Shown in pieces: positions 23,438 to 32,105 of a stretch of 37,711 nt of DNA (positions are counted from its first letter, which is position 1; each line of letters opens with the position of its first letter). Position numbers and translations under genes: made by a program. Source of the stretch: Streptantibioticus parmotrematis. GTDB lineage: Bacteria > Actinomycetota > Actinomycetes > Streptomycetales > Streptomycetaceae. The stretch lies in NCBI RefSeq assembly GCF_019890615.1, contig NZ_JAINVZ010000040.1, forward strand, positions 1 through 37,711, in the 5' to 3' direction. The notes below the pieces were generated by a model that was not told where the DNA came from, did no database searches, and was given only the letters and a program-made list of their open reading frames with translations.

Positions 23438-24916
23438 ATGCCCCAGCCGCCCAAGCCCGGCTCGAAATCGGACCGCGATGCCCTACGGGCCCAGATGACC
23501 GCCGCCGGGTGCTCTCCGTCGGAGATCGTCACCGAGATGCGGACGCGCTGGCGCCTTCGGCCTCGGGAGGCGTGGCGGCACGTGCACGGCATGAGCCAGC
23601 AGGAGGTCGCAGACCAGCTCAACGCGCTCGCCACCGCCCGCCCGCACGGGGAGGCCGTGGCGGCCGACGCCAGCCTGGTCGGCAAGTGGGAGAAGTGGCC
23701 GGGGCCCTCCGGTCGCCGCCCCACCCTGGCCACGCTGGGGCTGCTGGCCGAGCTGTACCGCTGCGACGTCGAGGACCTCGTGGACTTCGAGGACCGGCGA
23801 CGGTTGCCCGAAGGGGAACTACGCATCCTGCGCCACGTGGCACACGCCGCCATAACACCCCCGGCACCCGCATCCCCGGCCGTCACAAACCCGGCCGTCA
23901 CAAACCCGGCGCCGGAACCGGCGTGCGGGTCCGACCTGGTGCATACCGCCGCGGTGAAGTCATCGACGTGGGCGTCGTGGGCTGAGACCTCCAACGTCGG
24001 GGACATCGCGCTGGAGCAACTGCTGCACGACACCCGGGCGATCGCCGCCGACTACCTCACCGCTGACCCCGTCGCACTCTTCATCCGCACGTGTGCGCTG
24101 CGCGACCGGGTCTTCCGGCTTCTCGAAGGCCACCAGCCGCCACGGCAGAGCACCGAGCTGTACGTCGCGGGCGGCTACCTGTGCGCGTTGCTCGCCTGGA
24201 TGTCGTCCGACCTCGGGCAGTTGCGTGACGCCGATACCCAAGGCCGCACCGCGTGGCTGTGCGCCGAACTCGCCGACCACAACGGGCTGCGCGCCTGGAC
24301 CCTGTCGACCCGCTCGAAGGTCGCCTTCTGGGACGGTCGACTGCGCGACGCGGTCAACTACGCCCGCCAGGGAGCTCTCTACACGGCCCCGGGGACCGTC
24401 GGGACGCTGCTGGCCTGCCAGGAAGCCGACGCCTGGTCCGTCCTCGGTGCCCGCGACGAGACCGACACAGCCCTGCAACGCGCCAGCCAAGCCCGGGAAA
24501 CACAGAGGGGACAGGACGACATCGGCGGCCTGTTCTCCTGTCCCCCGCTGCGACACGCCAACTACGCCTCCGCCGCCCACCTGCGATGCGGAGACCCACA
24601 ACGCGCCCTGGCCGAGGCCACCGCCGCGCTCACCCAGCAAGCCGGACACGCATACGGAACCGTCGCCCAGGTCCACATCTCCGCCGCCGGCGCGCACCTT
24701 GCCCTCAACTCGCCGGACGGTGCAGCGCAAGCGCTCCAGCCGGTGTTCGCCCTTCCGCCCGAGCGGCGTCTGGCCCCCGTCACGGCCCGCGTCCAGGAAC
24801 TCGCCCGACCGCTCACCCAGACCCGCCTCGTCGGGACCGTAGCGCGATCTCTACGCCAGCGCATCGAGGACTTCGCCCTCGACAGCGCCTCCCGTCACGC
24901 CCTCACCACTTCCTGA
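23438..24916 (+). CDS. XRE-family regulator with TPR-like C-terminal domain
   Basis: A 492-aa regulator. An N-terminal helix-turn-helix lies at about residues 45-115 (HGMSQQEVADQLNAL, then SLVGKWEKWPG and LAELYRCDVEDLVD). A linker carries a 15-base tandem duplication encoding PAVTN twice, and a long helical repeat domain occupies the rest (LYVAGGYLCALLAWMSSDLG, RDAVNYARQGALYTAPG). Such streptomycete proteins sense small molecules or peptides through the repeat domain. ATG at 23438 has ACGGAGG upstream. Its divergent position suggests that it controls the biosynthesis-like operon on the other strand, and perhaps the 2H phosphoesterase gene 14 bases downstream. Confidence 0.88.
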   Translation: MPQPPKPGSKSDRDALRAQMTAAGCSPSEIVTEMRTRWRLRPREAWRHVHGMSQQEVADQLNALATARPHGEAVAADASLVGKWEKWPGPSGRRPTLATLGLLAELYRCDVEDLVDFEDRRRLPEGELRILRHVAHAAITPPAPASPAVTNPAVTNPAPEPACGSDLVHTAAVKSSTWASWAETSNVGDIALEQLLHDTRAIAADYLTADPVALFIRTCALRDRVFRLLEGHQPPRQSTELYVAGGYLCALLAWMSSDLGQLRDADTQGRTAWLCAELADHNGLRAWTLSTRSKVAFWDGRLRDAVNYARQGALYTAPGTVGTLLACQEADAWSVLGARDETDTALQRASQARETQRGQDDIGGLFSCPPLRHANYASAAHLRCGDPQRALAEATAALTQQAGHAYGTVAQVHISAAGAHLALNSPDGAAQALQPVFALPPERRLAPVTARVQELARPLTQTRLVGTVARSLRQRIEDFALDSASRHALTTS

Positions 24917-24930
24917 AAGGGGCCGTATCC

Positions 24931-25554
24931 GTGTCCACTGCGCAGAACATGACCATGGCCGACCACTGGTGGTGGCGACCGGGCTGGCGACAGGGCCGCT
25001 CCTTCTACACCTTCCACCTCACCTTCCAGCACGCCACACAGGTCCACCGGATCGCCGCCGCCTACCGGCGCGCACTCGCCGCCGTGCCTGGCCTTGATCT
25101 CGTACCGGATCAGTGGCTCCACTTGACCATGCAAGGACTCGGCTTCACCGACGAGGTCTCCGACACCGACCTGAACGCGATCATCGCGGCCGCGCGCGAG
25201 CGGCTCCGGGCGGTCCCCGCCTTCGACCTGACCCTCACCCGGCCCGAGATCACCCCAGAAGCCATCCGCTGGGAAGCCCAGCCCGCAACCCCGACCATCG
25301 CGGTGCGCGACGCCCTACGTCAGGCGATCGGCGCGGTCTGGCCGACCGTCCCCGAGGTTGCAGACGGCTTCGCGCCCCACGTCTCCATCGCTTACAGCAA
25401 CGCCGCCGGCCCCGCCGGGCCTATCGCTGACGCCCTGGACCAGGTCCACGAGCCCCCTGCGGTTACACCCATCGACCGCGTCGACCTCATCGTGCTCAAC
25501 CGTGACACCCGGATGTACCAGTGGACCACGCACACCAGCATCCCTCTCCGATAA
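24931..25554 (+). CDS. 2H phosphoesterase / 2'-5' RNA ligase family protein
   Basis: A 207-aa protein with both catalytic His motifs of the 2H family, HLT at 64-66 in WLHLTMQGLG and HVS at 150-152 in PHVSIAYSN, at the usual spacing. Relatives hydrolyse or ligate 2'-5' or cyclic phosphodiester bonds in RNA or nucleotides; the substrate here cannot be read from sequence. GTG at 24931 follows AAAGGGG. The start lies 14 bases after the XRE/TPR gene on the same strand, so the two are probably co-transcribed. Confidence 0.85.
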   Translation: MSTAQNMTMADHWWWRPGWRQGRSFYTFHLTFQHATQVHRIAAAYRRALAAVPGLDLVPDQWLHLTMQGLGFTDEVSDTDLNAIIAAARERLRAVPAFDLTLTRPEITPEAIRWEAQPATPTIAVRDALRQAIGAVWPTVPEVADGFAPHVSIAYSNAAGPAGPIADALDQVHEPPAVTPIDRVDLIVLNRDTRMYQWTTHTSIPLR

Positions 25555-25695
25555 GCGCCACTTCCCCTGGCGACGTCGAAGAACGGGGGGCGCACGCGGG
25601 CAGTCATGGAGAACGCAGCCGGCGTCCGAGCCCCAGGCCTTCGGCGCCTTCCTCAACCGCCTCGGCATCCCCGTCCGCGTCCCGCACCGGAGCGC

Positions 25696-26256
25696 TTATG
25701 CCCGGGGCGCCACCTTCACTTCCTCCAGCACCCGGTCGGCCAACACCCTCGTCGGCAGCTCACCGTCGAGAAGCACCGTATCCGCTGGCAGCCCCCGGGC
25801 CGCAGCCACGCACCGAGCGATCTGCTCCTTGCGCCACACCCGCACCCGCGCATCCCGCTCCGGATCGTCCGGCGTGAACGCCTGCGCGTCGATCCGCGTG
25901 GCGAGCTCCTCGGCCGACACCTTCAGGAAGAAGTGGCGCAACTCGACACCGGCGCTCTGCAATGCGTCGTGGATCTCCCTCAGGTAGTCGGCGTCGACCA
26001 GCGTCATCGGCACCAGCAGCGGCCGCTCGTACGCGGCCAGCAGACGCAGCGCCAGGTCGACCACCGACTGCCGCCACACCACCAGATCCTGAAAGTCCCC
26101 CGTCGGAACCGGCACGATCTCCCGCACCGCGAACCCAACCAGCTCAGGGTCGTACACCAGCGCCTGCGGCCAGCGCTCCGCCAGCTCCTCCACCAGCGTC
26201 GTCTTACCGCCCCCGAACGGACCGTTCACCCAGACGACCAACCCGCTCACGACCAT
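25696..26256 (-). CDS. TmrB-like P-loop protein (tunicamycin-resistance family)
   Basis: A 186-aa ATP-binding protein with Walker A GPFGGGKT at residues 12-19 after VVWVN. Further family-like segments are LVYDPELVGFAVREIVP, DFQDLVVWR, LLVPMTLVDADYLREI and HFFLKVSAEEL. The order and wording match TmrB, which gives tunicamycin resistance in Bacillus, and small AAA_33 kinases. Relatives may phosphorylate a small molecule or bind it. ATG at 26256 gives a protein that begins immediately before the first strand; GTG at 26259 is an alternative. It converges with the 2H gene. A resistance role is inference. Confidence 0.8.
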   Translation of the reverse strand: MVVSGLVVWVNGPFGGGKTTLVEELAERWPQALVYDPELVGFAVREIVPVPTGDFQDLVVWRQSVVDLALRLLAAYERPLLVPMTLVDADYLREIHDALQSAGVELRHFFLKVSAEELATRIDAQAFTPDDPERDARVRVWRKEQIARCVAAARGLPADTVLLDGELPTRVLADRVLEEVKVAPRA

Positions 26257-26431
26257 CACATCCCCGGGAAGACGCGCTGACGCCCGAGCGTAACCGCCCG
26301 GTTCCACCGTAGGACCGCGAACCACCCATCCGTGTACAGACCGGTACCGAGATACCAGCATCGATCCCTACAGACCTACCGGCATCCCTGCAACCGGCAC
26401 ACCCGCGACGACCACGAGGTAGACGGCAGCC

Positions 26432-26640
26432 ATGACAAGCGACGTCCTCGCCGACATCACCGCCGAATGCACGGCCCAGGAACTGCGCTGGGGCGACCAG
26501 CACCACCCCGCCGGGACCCACACCTGCTACCGCCTGCTCGGGCGCCTTCTGCAACACCTGTGCGACCGCGCCGAACGCCGAAACGCCTCGACCAGCAGCT
26601 CGCCAACGGCAGCCTCACCGTGCAGAACCCGGGATGACCC
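26432..26640 (+). pseudogene. Truncated small protein gene
   Basis: The frame begins MTSDVLADITAECTAQELRW and continues GDQHHPAGT, like the N-terminus of a streptomycete family that normally continues for about 100 further residues with a helical body. Here the sequence becomes low-complexity after about 45 residues and stops at 76. I read it as a 3'-truncated or frameshifted relic, though a short real protein cannot be excluded. Confidence 0.4.
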
Positions 26641-26864
26641 CTGGCTCGTCGGCGACCGGTGAACGCACGGGTGCTGGTGCTGGTCAGTGGACGGCTCGGC
26701 GCGATCACCGGCTTCCGTGAGGAGCAGCCGCGAACACGGTGGCTCTCGTCGCCGTACCAGTCCGCTCCGCCGGGCGGAACTGGTAGCTGCCCTCGGCTGG
26801 AGGCCTGCGGTGAGACCGCACCTCGACTCGAAAGCGCCCAGCACGGGGCGGGCGCTTCGTCGTA

Positions 26865-27125
26865 CTACACGGAGCCAGCGGCGTGGGCCTCGCCCGGGTA
26901 GAGCTCGGGCTGATCCGGGTCGATGCCCCAGCGTGCGCACCGATCGACCGGGAGGATCACGAAGGAGAGGTTCGGGTCAGCGTGGAAGGCATACCAGCGC
27001 TGTGCCCACCGGTCGGCGGCGCGCCTTGTCCGCTCCCGGCGCAAGATTCCGCGATCCACGTCGTGCACCAGCCAGTCGCGATGCCCTGCTGCTGCTCGTA
27101 GCAGCCTTCGGATTCGCGTGAGCAT
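26865..27125 (-). CDS. Hypothetical 86-aa protein
   Basis: ATG at 27125 is preceded by GAGGGGA six bases upstream. The product has a basic helical N-terminus (MLTRIRRLLRAAAGHRDW), then DVDRGILRRERTRRAADRWA and a more structured end (FVILPVDRCARWGIDPDQPE). No known domain is visible. It stands alone between gene fragments. Confidence 0.6.
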   Translation of the reverse strand: MLTRIRRLLRAAAGHRDWLVHDVDRGILRRERTRRAADRWAQRWYAFHADPNLSFVILPVDRCARWGIDPDQPELYPGEAHAAGSV

Positions 27126-27249
27126 TGGTTCCCCTCTCGGTGCCATGGAGCGGAGACGATCCTAGGGCAGTGCGAGATCTGCCTCCTCGCACGAAGGCAC
27201 CCGGGCGCGGCTTCGTGCCACTGCGGCCGCCAACCGGCTCCAAGCGGAC

Positions 27250-27686
27250 CTGGTGCGATCCGGTCCCACTGGCCCGGGCGGTACCCGGCTTCCTCGACCA
27301 GGCCGACGAGCACGCGAGACGGCTGGGCGGCGACCGCAACGTCGTTCGGTCCGACGAACTACGGGCTGTACAGGGTCGCGGCCCACGTCCAGCTGAGCGA
27401 GGGCGCCGACGCCGTCGCCGTCGCGGCGGGCATCCCGGCCCCCGCGCTCGCAAGCTTCCCGCGCGAGCGCCGGGCCCACCTGCTCACCGACCGGGCCATC
27501 GCCGAGAAGCAGGCCAGGCTGCGTGAGGACGCGGTCGACACGCTCCTGGAGGCGGAAGGGCTCGCTCCCGGAGAGGTCGTGTGTCGGCCGCGCACCAAGC
27601 AGTTGGTCGAAGACCTGCTCCTACTCGGCACCGGCTGCGCCGAGAGGCGCTTGCGCGCGCTCGCTGATCGCTGTGGACTTGCGTGA
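27250..27686 (+). pseudogene. Frameshifted C-terminal fragment of an XRE/TPR regulator
   Basis: From about 27342 an uninterrupted frame without a usable start encodes TSFGPTNYGLYRVAAHV, then ASFPRERRAHLLTDRAIAEK and LLEAEGLAP, the C-terminal repeat domain of streptomycete helix-turn-helix/TPR regulators. In another frame just upstream, FLDQADEHARRLGGDRN fits the residues that should precede it, so a frameshift lies near 27335-27345. The helix-turn-helix part is missing. The TGA at 27684-27686 overlaps the flavoprotein start, the coupling seen for intact pairs. Regulation may be lost, or the fragment may persist as a coupling leader. Confidence 0.6.
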
Positions 27687-28225
27687 TGACCCGCACCCTG
27701 TACCTGATCTCCTGCGCCGCCCCGCCCGTCGAGCGTCTACCCGTCGCCATCTGCGCCGCACAGAAGGCGGGTTGGGACGTGTGCGTGATCCTCACTCCCG
27801 CCGCGTACCGGTGGGCCACCGAGGACTTCGAGGGCGAGATCGAGGCACTGGAGAAGCTGACTGGGCACCCGGTCCGCTGGCAGTACAAGCTGCCGTCCCA
27901 GCCGGATCTTCTTCCCCCGCCCGACGCGATACTCGTTGCACCGCTCACCAACAACACCCTGGCGAAATGGGCGACGGCGATCAGCGACACCCTCGCCCTC
28001 GGGCTGATCACCGAGGGGATAGGGCTGGGTATCCCCATCGTGGCGCTGCCGCATTTCAACCGCGCGCAGGCCGCCCACCCGGTCGTTGCCCGCCATGTTG
28101 CCGTCCTGCGGGAGGCTGGCGTCACCGTCCTCCTCGGCGACGGAGGTTTCGTTCCCCACGAGCCCAAGCACGGGAACCTTGACGCCTACCCGTGGCAGGC
28201 CGCCATCGACGCGCTGCCCGGCTGA
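27683..28225 (+). CDS. HFCD-family flavoprotein (phosphopantothenoylcysteine decarboxylase-like)
   Basis: A 180-aa flavoprotein of the homo-oligomeric cysteine decarboxylase superfamily. Visible features are the N-terminal strand TLYLISCAAPP, KAGWDVCVILTPAA, a PASANT-like motif APLTNNTLAKWA with NT/AKWA for FMN binding, and LPHFN further on. Members bind FMN and oxidise or decarboxylate cysteine-like groups, but many streptomycete ones have no known substrate. Starts at 27683 (GTG) or 27686 (ATG) both overlap the preceding stop. These proteins commonly sit beside an XRE/TPR regulator, here broken. Confidence 0.85.
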   Translation: MMTRTLYLISCAAPPVERLPVAICAAQKAGWDVCVILTPAAYRWATEDFEGEIEALEKLTGHPVRWQYKLPSQPDLLPPPDAILVAPLTNNTLAKWATAISDTLALGLITEGIGLGIPIVALPHFNRAQAAHPVVARHVAVLREAGVTVLLGDGGFVPHEPKHGNLDAYPWQAAIDALPG

Positions 28226-28757
28226 CCCAGGACTTCCGGGTCGGACCGGCTTGTGTCGCCCTGCCACTGCCACCGGTCTCGGCGGTGGGGGTCGAGGCCG
28301 TGCAGTGCTCGTCCTCCCAGTCCGTTCTGGCCGCGTTGCTACGCGGCCGCACGCCAGCTCCTGGACCAGCGGGCCCTGGCCGCAGGCCGCGCCATCGCCG
28401 CGAACTTCGCGGGCGACCCGTGCTTGGGCTGGCGGCTCCGACGCCGACGGCCGCACCTGGTGGTGCACCACCTGTCACATCAGCACCCGTGGCGCCCTGA
28501 GCCGCACCCCCACGGGCAGAGCCCCCGCAGAACGAACTTGACACGCACCTTCAGCGGGGGCCCTGCCTCCACCGTACCTCGCTGTGCCGGGTGTGCCACG
28601 GCCGTGCGGTTGATAGACCTGGGCCGCTTGGAACCCCGTACGAGGCAGTGCAGCACTGGCTGGACGCCGACACGGCAAGCTCTGGCCCGTTCCTGGTCGG
28701 CCCGGACTGTGTGGAGCGGGGCGGCGCGGAGGCCGGGCCTGCCGACCTAGAACCTCC
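28226..28757. other. 532-base stretch, possible degenerate coding remnants
   Basis: I see no gene with a supported start here. Short plausible segments occur in + frames (AAARQLLDQRALAAGRAIAA around 28345-28405; YEAVQHWLDADTASSG around 28635-28690), but they are in different frames, lack ribosome sites and give no family. They may be remnants of decayed genes. Confidence 0.35.
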
Positions 28758-29123
28758 TCACCGCTTGTGGTCGAGGTCGCGGTGGACCTGCGCTGCGCTG
28801 ATGCAGATCCGGGCGGGGTGTCCGATGTAGTCAGCGGAGATCCAGCCGTGGACATGCGTCCTGCGGTCGATGACCTGCGTCCAGCCGCCCACGTTGGCGC
28901 CCACCGTCATCGGGTCCGTCCCGTAGAGGACTCCGACGACCGGGGCCCACCTCTGCGGCTGCTCGTAGAGCTTCGCTGCCTTGACGGCGAGTACGGGCGG
29001 CATCGGGTCGTACGAGCCGCACGGCTTCCGGCTCGCCGCGCCGAGAGCATGCGCGGTGTCGGGTGAGCCCAGGACGAAGCCGGTCAACAGGGCTGCGGCC
29101 AGTACCGTTCGAATCCAGACCAC
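28758..29123 (-). CDS. Small secreted SH3-like protein
   Basis: A 121-aa exported protein: signal peptide VVWIRTVLAAALLTGFVLG with likely cleavage after DTAHA. The mature domain resembles bacterial SH3 repeats (AKLYEQPQRWAPVVGVLYG, GWTQVIDRRTHVHGWISADY), usually a cell-wall-binding fold. Two Cys could pair. The GTG at 29123 has GGAGG seven bases upstream, whereas the ATG two codons earlier has GGAGG only one base away, so GTG is preferred. It is transcribed away from the transfer module. The function is probably cell-wall association. Confidence 0.8.
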   Translation of the reverse strand: MVWIRTVLAAALLTGFVLGSPDTAHALGAASRKPCGSYDPMPPVLAVKAAKLYEQPQRWAPVVGVLYGTDPMTVGANVGGWTQVIDRRTHVHGWISADYIGHPARICISAAQVHRDLDHKR

Positions 29124-29361
29124 AGTCATACCTCCGAAATCTGGAGCAGTCCTGTCCAACGGGGCGAACCCCGACAAGTCACGGCCAGCACCCGGTCTTT
29201 CCCAGCCGGTCGGCAGGCCACGTCGGTCACTGGATGCCCGGGTCGCAAGAAATCTTGCCTCCTCCGGTCACAACCGGGGCTCACTACGTGCTTAGTCGTC
29301 GTGAAGCGGTTGGTAGAGGCAACCGCACAGCACGAGGGGCGGTCGGTATGAACGGCAGTGG

Positions 29362-29859
29362 GTGGTCGCGGTGATCCCAGGCCTGACGGGATGGATCGCG
29401 CGAATGACGGCGGGGCTCGTGGGGACGGTCACCTCCTACGCCGACGGCTTGCTGGCCGCGCTGCTGGCGGTCGGTGCCGGTTGGGGGATGTATGCGGTGC
29501 GTCAGCGCCGGCGGGCGACGGCGGCGGTTCGTGGGCGCGTGCGGTTCGAGCTGGTGCCGGCGGAGACGTTCGACGCGGCGGAGCAGGAGATCGACTGGTT
29601 CGCGGGCCAGTTGGCGTCCGTACCGGTCGCGGCGGGCTCGATCCCGCGCCGGGCGGCAGGGACGCGCATCCGGCTCACCTGTGCGGACGGGCTGATGCGG
29701 TTCCGGCTGGAGGGGCCCGCACGAGCGGCGAGCTTGCTGCGTATGCCCGGCTACGAGCAGGTCGAGGTCCACGACGCCGAGCAGGCCCGCGCGAGTGGCC
29801 CGCTCCGGGTCCGGTTCGAAGGCGCTCCCCCGTTGCCCGTACGTGGAGGTGCTCAGTGA
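29362..29859 (+). CDS. Small membrane protein at head of transfer operon
   Basis: A 165-aa protein with a hydrophobic segment (LLAALLAVGAGWGMYAV, about residues 28-47) followed by a basic stretch QRRRR and a soluble domain rich in Arg, Glu and Ala. Its TGA stop overlaps the GTG of the ATPase gene, so they are coupled. The layout suggests an N-terminally anchored partner of the ATPase. The start is uncertain: GTG at 29362 has only a weak ribosome site. The family is known to me only as part of streptomycete transfer clusters. Confidence 0.7.
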   Translation: MVAVIPGLTGWIARMTAGLVGTVTSYADGLLAALLAVGAGWGMYAVRQRRRATAAVRGRVRFELVPAETFDAAEQEIDWFAGQLASVPVAAGSIPRRAAGTRIRLTCADGLMRFRLEGPARAASLLRMPGYEQVEVHDAEQARASGPLRVRFEGAPPLPVRGGAQ

Positions 29860-32105
29860 CGGTGTCGTTGGCGAAGGGGTACGCGCAGGAGCCGGAGACG
29901 GGACGCCGGTTGTACGTGGCACGGGCGGAGTTGGTGCTAGCGGAGCCGGACCACCGGCCGTTGGCCTGCCCGGGTCTCAAGCCGGATCCGTTGCAGAGGA
30001 TCGCCGCGGCGATGGCTTCCGTCCGGAGTCAGGACGGGGAGGAGGCACAGGTGGTGGTGGATCTGGTGGCCGTGGCGCCCAAGGTGGTGGCCCGGCGTCG
30101 CAGACGGTTGATGGCGCGGGCGGCGCGGCGCGGTCCGTCCGCGTACGGCGAGCGCATCACCAGCGGGGGCAGCGGTTCCGGATCGGTGTGGTCGCAGGTG
30201 ATGGCCGGGCTCAACGGCGGTACGGCGGCTCCCGGCCGGGCCGGATCTCGGGTGCCGCGGCAGAGTGACCTGGCTGACGGGGTCGGCAAGTTCACCCCGG
30301 GGGGCGAGACGTTCGCGGTCCAGGTGCTGGTGTGCGCGACGGCGACGCATCCGGCTCGGGCTCGGGCGCACCTGAATCACCTGCTGGCGGCTGTGGAGGT
30401 CTTCAGCGGACCGAACCGGTGGCGACCGGTCGGTCCGCGGTGGGGCGGGTGGCGGCCGTACTCGAATGTGTGGTGGCGGCGCGCGTCGTTCGACCGGCGT
30501 CTCGCCAGCGGGGAGTTCGCTCCGGCACGGCGGCAGTGGGTGACGACGAAGGAGATCGCCGGGTTCCTCAAGCCACCCACCGTGCACTGCGCGGCGAGCA
30601 ACGTCGTGCGCGGCGGCGGGGTCGTGCCCGCGGTGCCGGCCGGGGTGCCGGAGTGGACCGGGCAGCGGGACGTCGTCCCGCTGGGCGCGGTCACCGGCCC
30701 GGAAGGCCGTCGGCTGGTGGGGGTGTACGAGAGGGATTTGCTGTTCGGCGCGTATCTGGGCAAGAGCGGGTTCGGCAAGACGGAGCTGGCGCTGCTGCAG
30801 GCGATCTCGCGCGCGTACGCCGGGCGCGGGGGGTGGTTCCTCGACCCGCACGGTGAGGCTCTGGCCCGCTCCCGGCCGTATCTGGCGCACCCGGCGGTGA
30901 TGGACCGGCTGTGGCAGGTCGACCTGTCGACGCCGTCGATGTCGGATCGGGTGGCGTGCTGGAACCCGTTGTCGATGGAGGGCAAGCGGCCGGAGCAGAT
31001 CCAGGAGGTCATCGGCGCAGTGGTCGGCGGGGTCGCTTCCGCGCAGGGCTGGGGGGACGGCGCGCCGCGGGCCCGCACCATCTTGTCGAACGCGGTCGCC
31101 ACGCTGGCGGAGTTGTCGCTGCGGATGGTCGCGGACGGCCATCCGCAGCTGCAGCCGACGGTGTTCCAGATCAAGACGCTGCTGAACGACGCGGACTGGC
31201 GCCAGGAGGTGCTCGCGCGGCTTCCGCGGCGGTTGAGCAAGTTCTGGCTCACCTCCTTCCCGAAGCTCTCGGGCGAGGCGGTGCCGATCGTCACCAACGT
31301 GCTGGACCGGCTGGAGGCCTCGCTGTCGCTGCGGGCGTTCTTCGGCTCGCCGCGCTCCACGTACGACGTGCGGCGAGCGATGGACACCAGCCGTGTGGTG
31401 TGGATCTGCCCGTCGGGCACCGGCGAGAGCGACGACCTGGTGTGCTCGCTGCTTCTGTTCGACCTGTTCCTCGCCGGCCTGTCTCGCCGCGACACCGCGG
31501 TGAAGGACCGGGCGACGTTCTGGGCGTTCGTCGACGAGCTGACCGGAGTCGACAACGCGGCACGTGGCTACATCGCCAAGGTGCTGGAGCAGCTGCGCAA
31601 GTACGAGGTGCGCCTGATGGCGATGACGCAGATGGCGATGCGGCTGAAGGACTCCACCCGGCAGGCGCTGATGCAGAACCAGTCGGTGCTGTCGGTGACC
31701 GGTGCCGATACCGACGAGGCCCGCTACGTCGCCGCGCGCCTGCCCCATGTCGCGCCGGAGACCGTCACGCGGCTGCGCAAATACCAGTACGTGATGTCCG
31801 TGATGCTGCACGGGGAGCGCACCACCCCGTTCCGGGTCGACGGGGTGCCGATCCACGAGGTGCTCGCCGACTACTACAACCCCGAAGGGCTGCCCGCGCT
31901 GGACGCCGCGATCGACGCCAACCTCGCGCGCCGAACGGTCGCCGAGATCACGGAGCGGCTCGATGACCTGGACGAGGACATCCTCAAGCACGTCGTCACC
32001 TGGCCGCTCCAGCCCGCGGGCGGCGCCCGGGCCGGCGGGGCAGCGGCCTCCGGGGACGTGTCCAGCGCCGCCGATGGTGACGCGGGTGTGGACGGGGGTG
32101 CGTGA
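29856..32105 (+). CDS. VirD4/TraG-like type IV secretion ATPase
   Basis: A 749-aa ATPase expected at the membrane base of a DNA or protein transfer machine. The Walker A is LGKSGFGKTE at about 301-310, Walker B WAFVDELT near 557-563, and intervening family-like segments include GGWFLDPHGEAL and WICPSGTGESDDLV. The first 280 residues form a separate domain with no obvious membrane helix; the preceding small membrane protein may anchor it. The C-terminal 40 residues are Gly/Ala-rich. GTG at 29856 has GGAGG upstream and overlaps the previous stop. Classical Streptomyces conjugation uses FtsK-like TraB instead, so this is a type-IV-like alternative. Confidence 0.9.
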   Translation: MTVSLAKGYAQEPETGRRLYVARAELVLAEPDHRPLACPGLKPDPLQRIAAAMASVRSQDGEEAQVVVDLVAVAPKVVARRRRRLMARAARRGPSAYGERITSGGSGSGSVWSQVMAGLNGGTAAPGRAGSRVPRQSDLADGVGKFTPGGETFAVQVLVCATATHPARARAHLNHLLAAVEVFSGPNRWRPVGPRWGGWRPYSNVWWRRASFDRRLASGEFAPARRQWVTTKEIAGFLKPPTVHCAASNVVRGGGVVPAVPAGVPEWTGQRDVVPLGAVTGPEGRRLVGVYERDLLFGAYLGKSGFGKTELALLQAISRAYAGRGGWFLDPHGEALARSRPYLAHPAVMDRLWQVDLSTPSMSDRVACWNPLSMEGKRPEQIQEVIGAVVGGVASAQGWGDGAPRARTILSNAVATLAELSLRMVADGHPQLQPTVFQIKTLLNDADWRQEVLARLPRRLSKFWLTSFPKLSGEAVPIVTNVLDRLEASLSLRAFFGSPRSTYDVRRAMDTSRVVWICPSGTGESDDLVCSLLLFDLFLAGLSRRDTAVKDRATFWAFVDELTGVDNAARGYIAKVLEQLRKYEVRLMAMTQMAMRLKDSTRQALMQNQSVLSVTGADTDEARYVAARLPHVAPETVTRLRKYQYVMSVMLHGERTTPFRVDGVPIHEVLADYYNPEGLPALDAAIDANLARRTVAEITERLDDLDEDILKHVVTWPLQPAGGARAGGAAASGDVSSAADGDAGVDGGA

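Noticed and set aside
23876-23905. Tandem 15-base duplication as a regulatory repeat
   Set aside because: It lies inside the linker of the XRE/TPR gene, keeps the frame and encodes PAVTN twice; it is ordinary linker slippage.
29358-29855. N-terminal extension of the TraG-like ATPase
   Set aside because: This part overlaps the 165-aa membrane-protein gene in another frame; a GTG with GGAGG at 29856 explains the real start.
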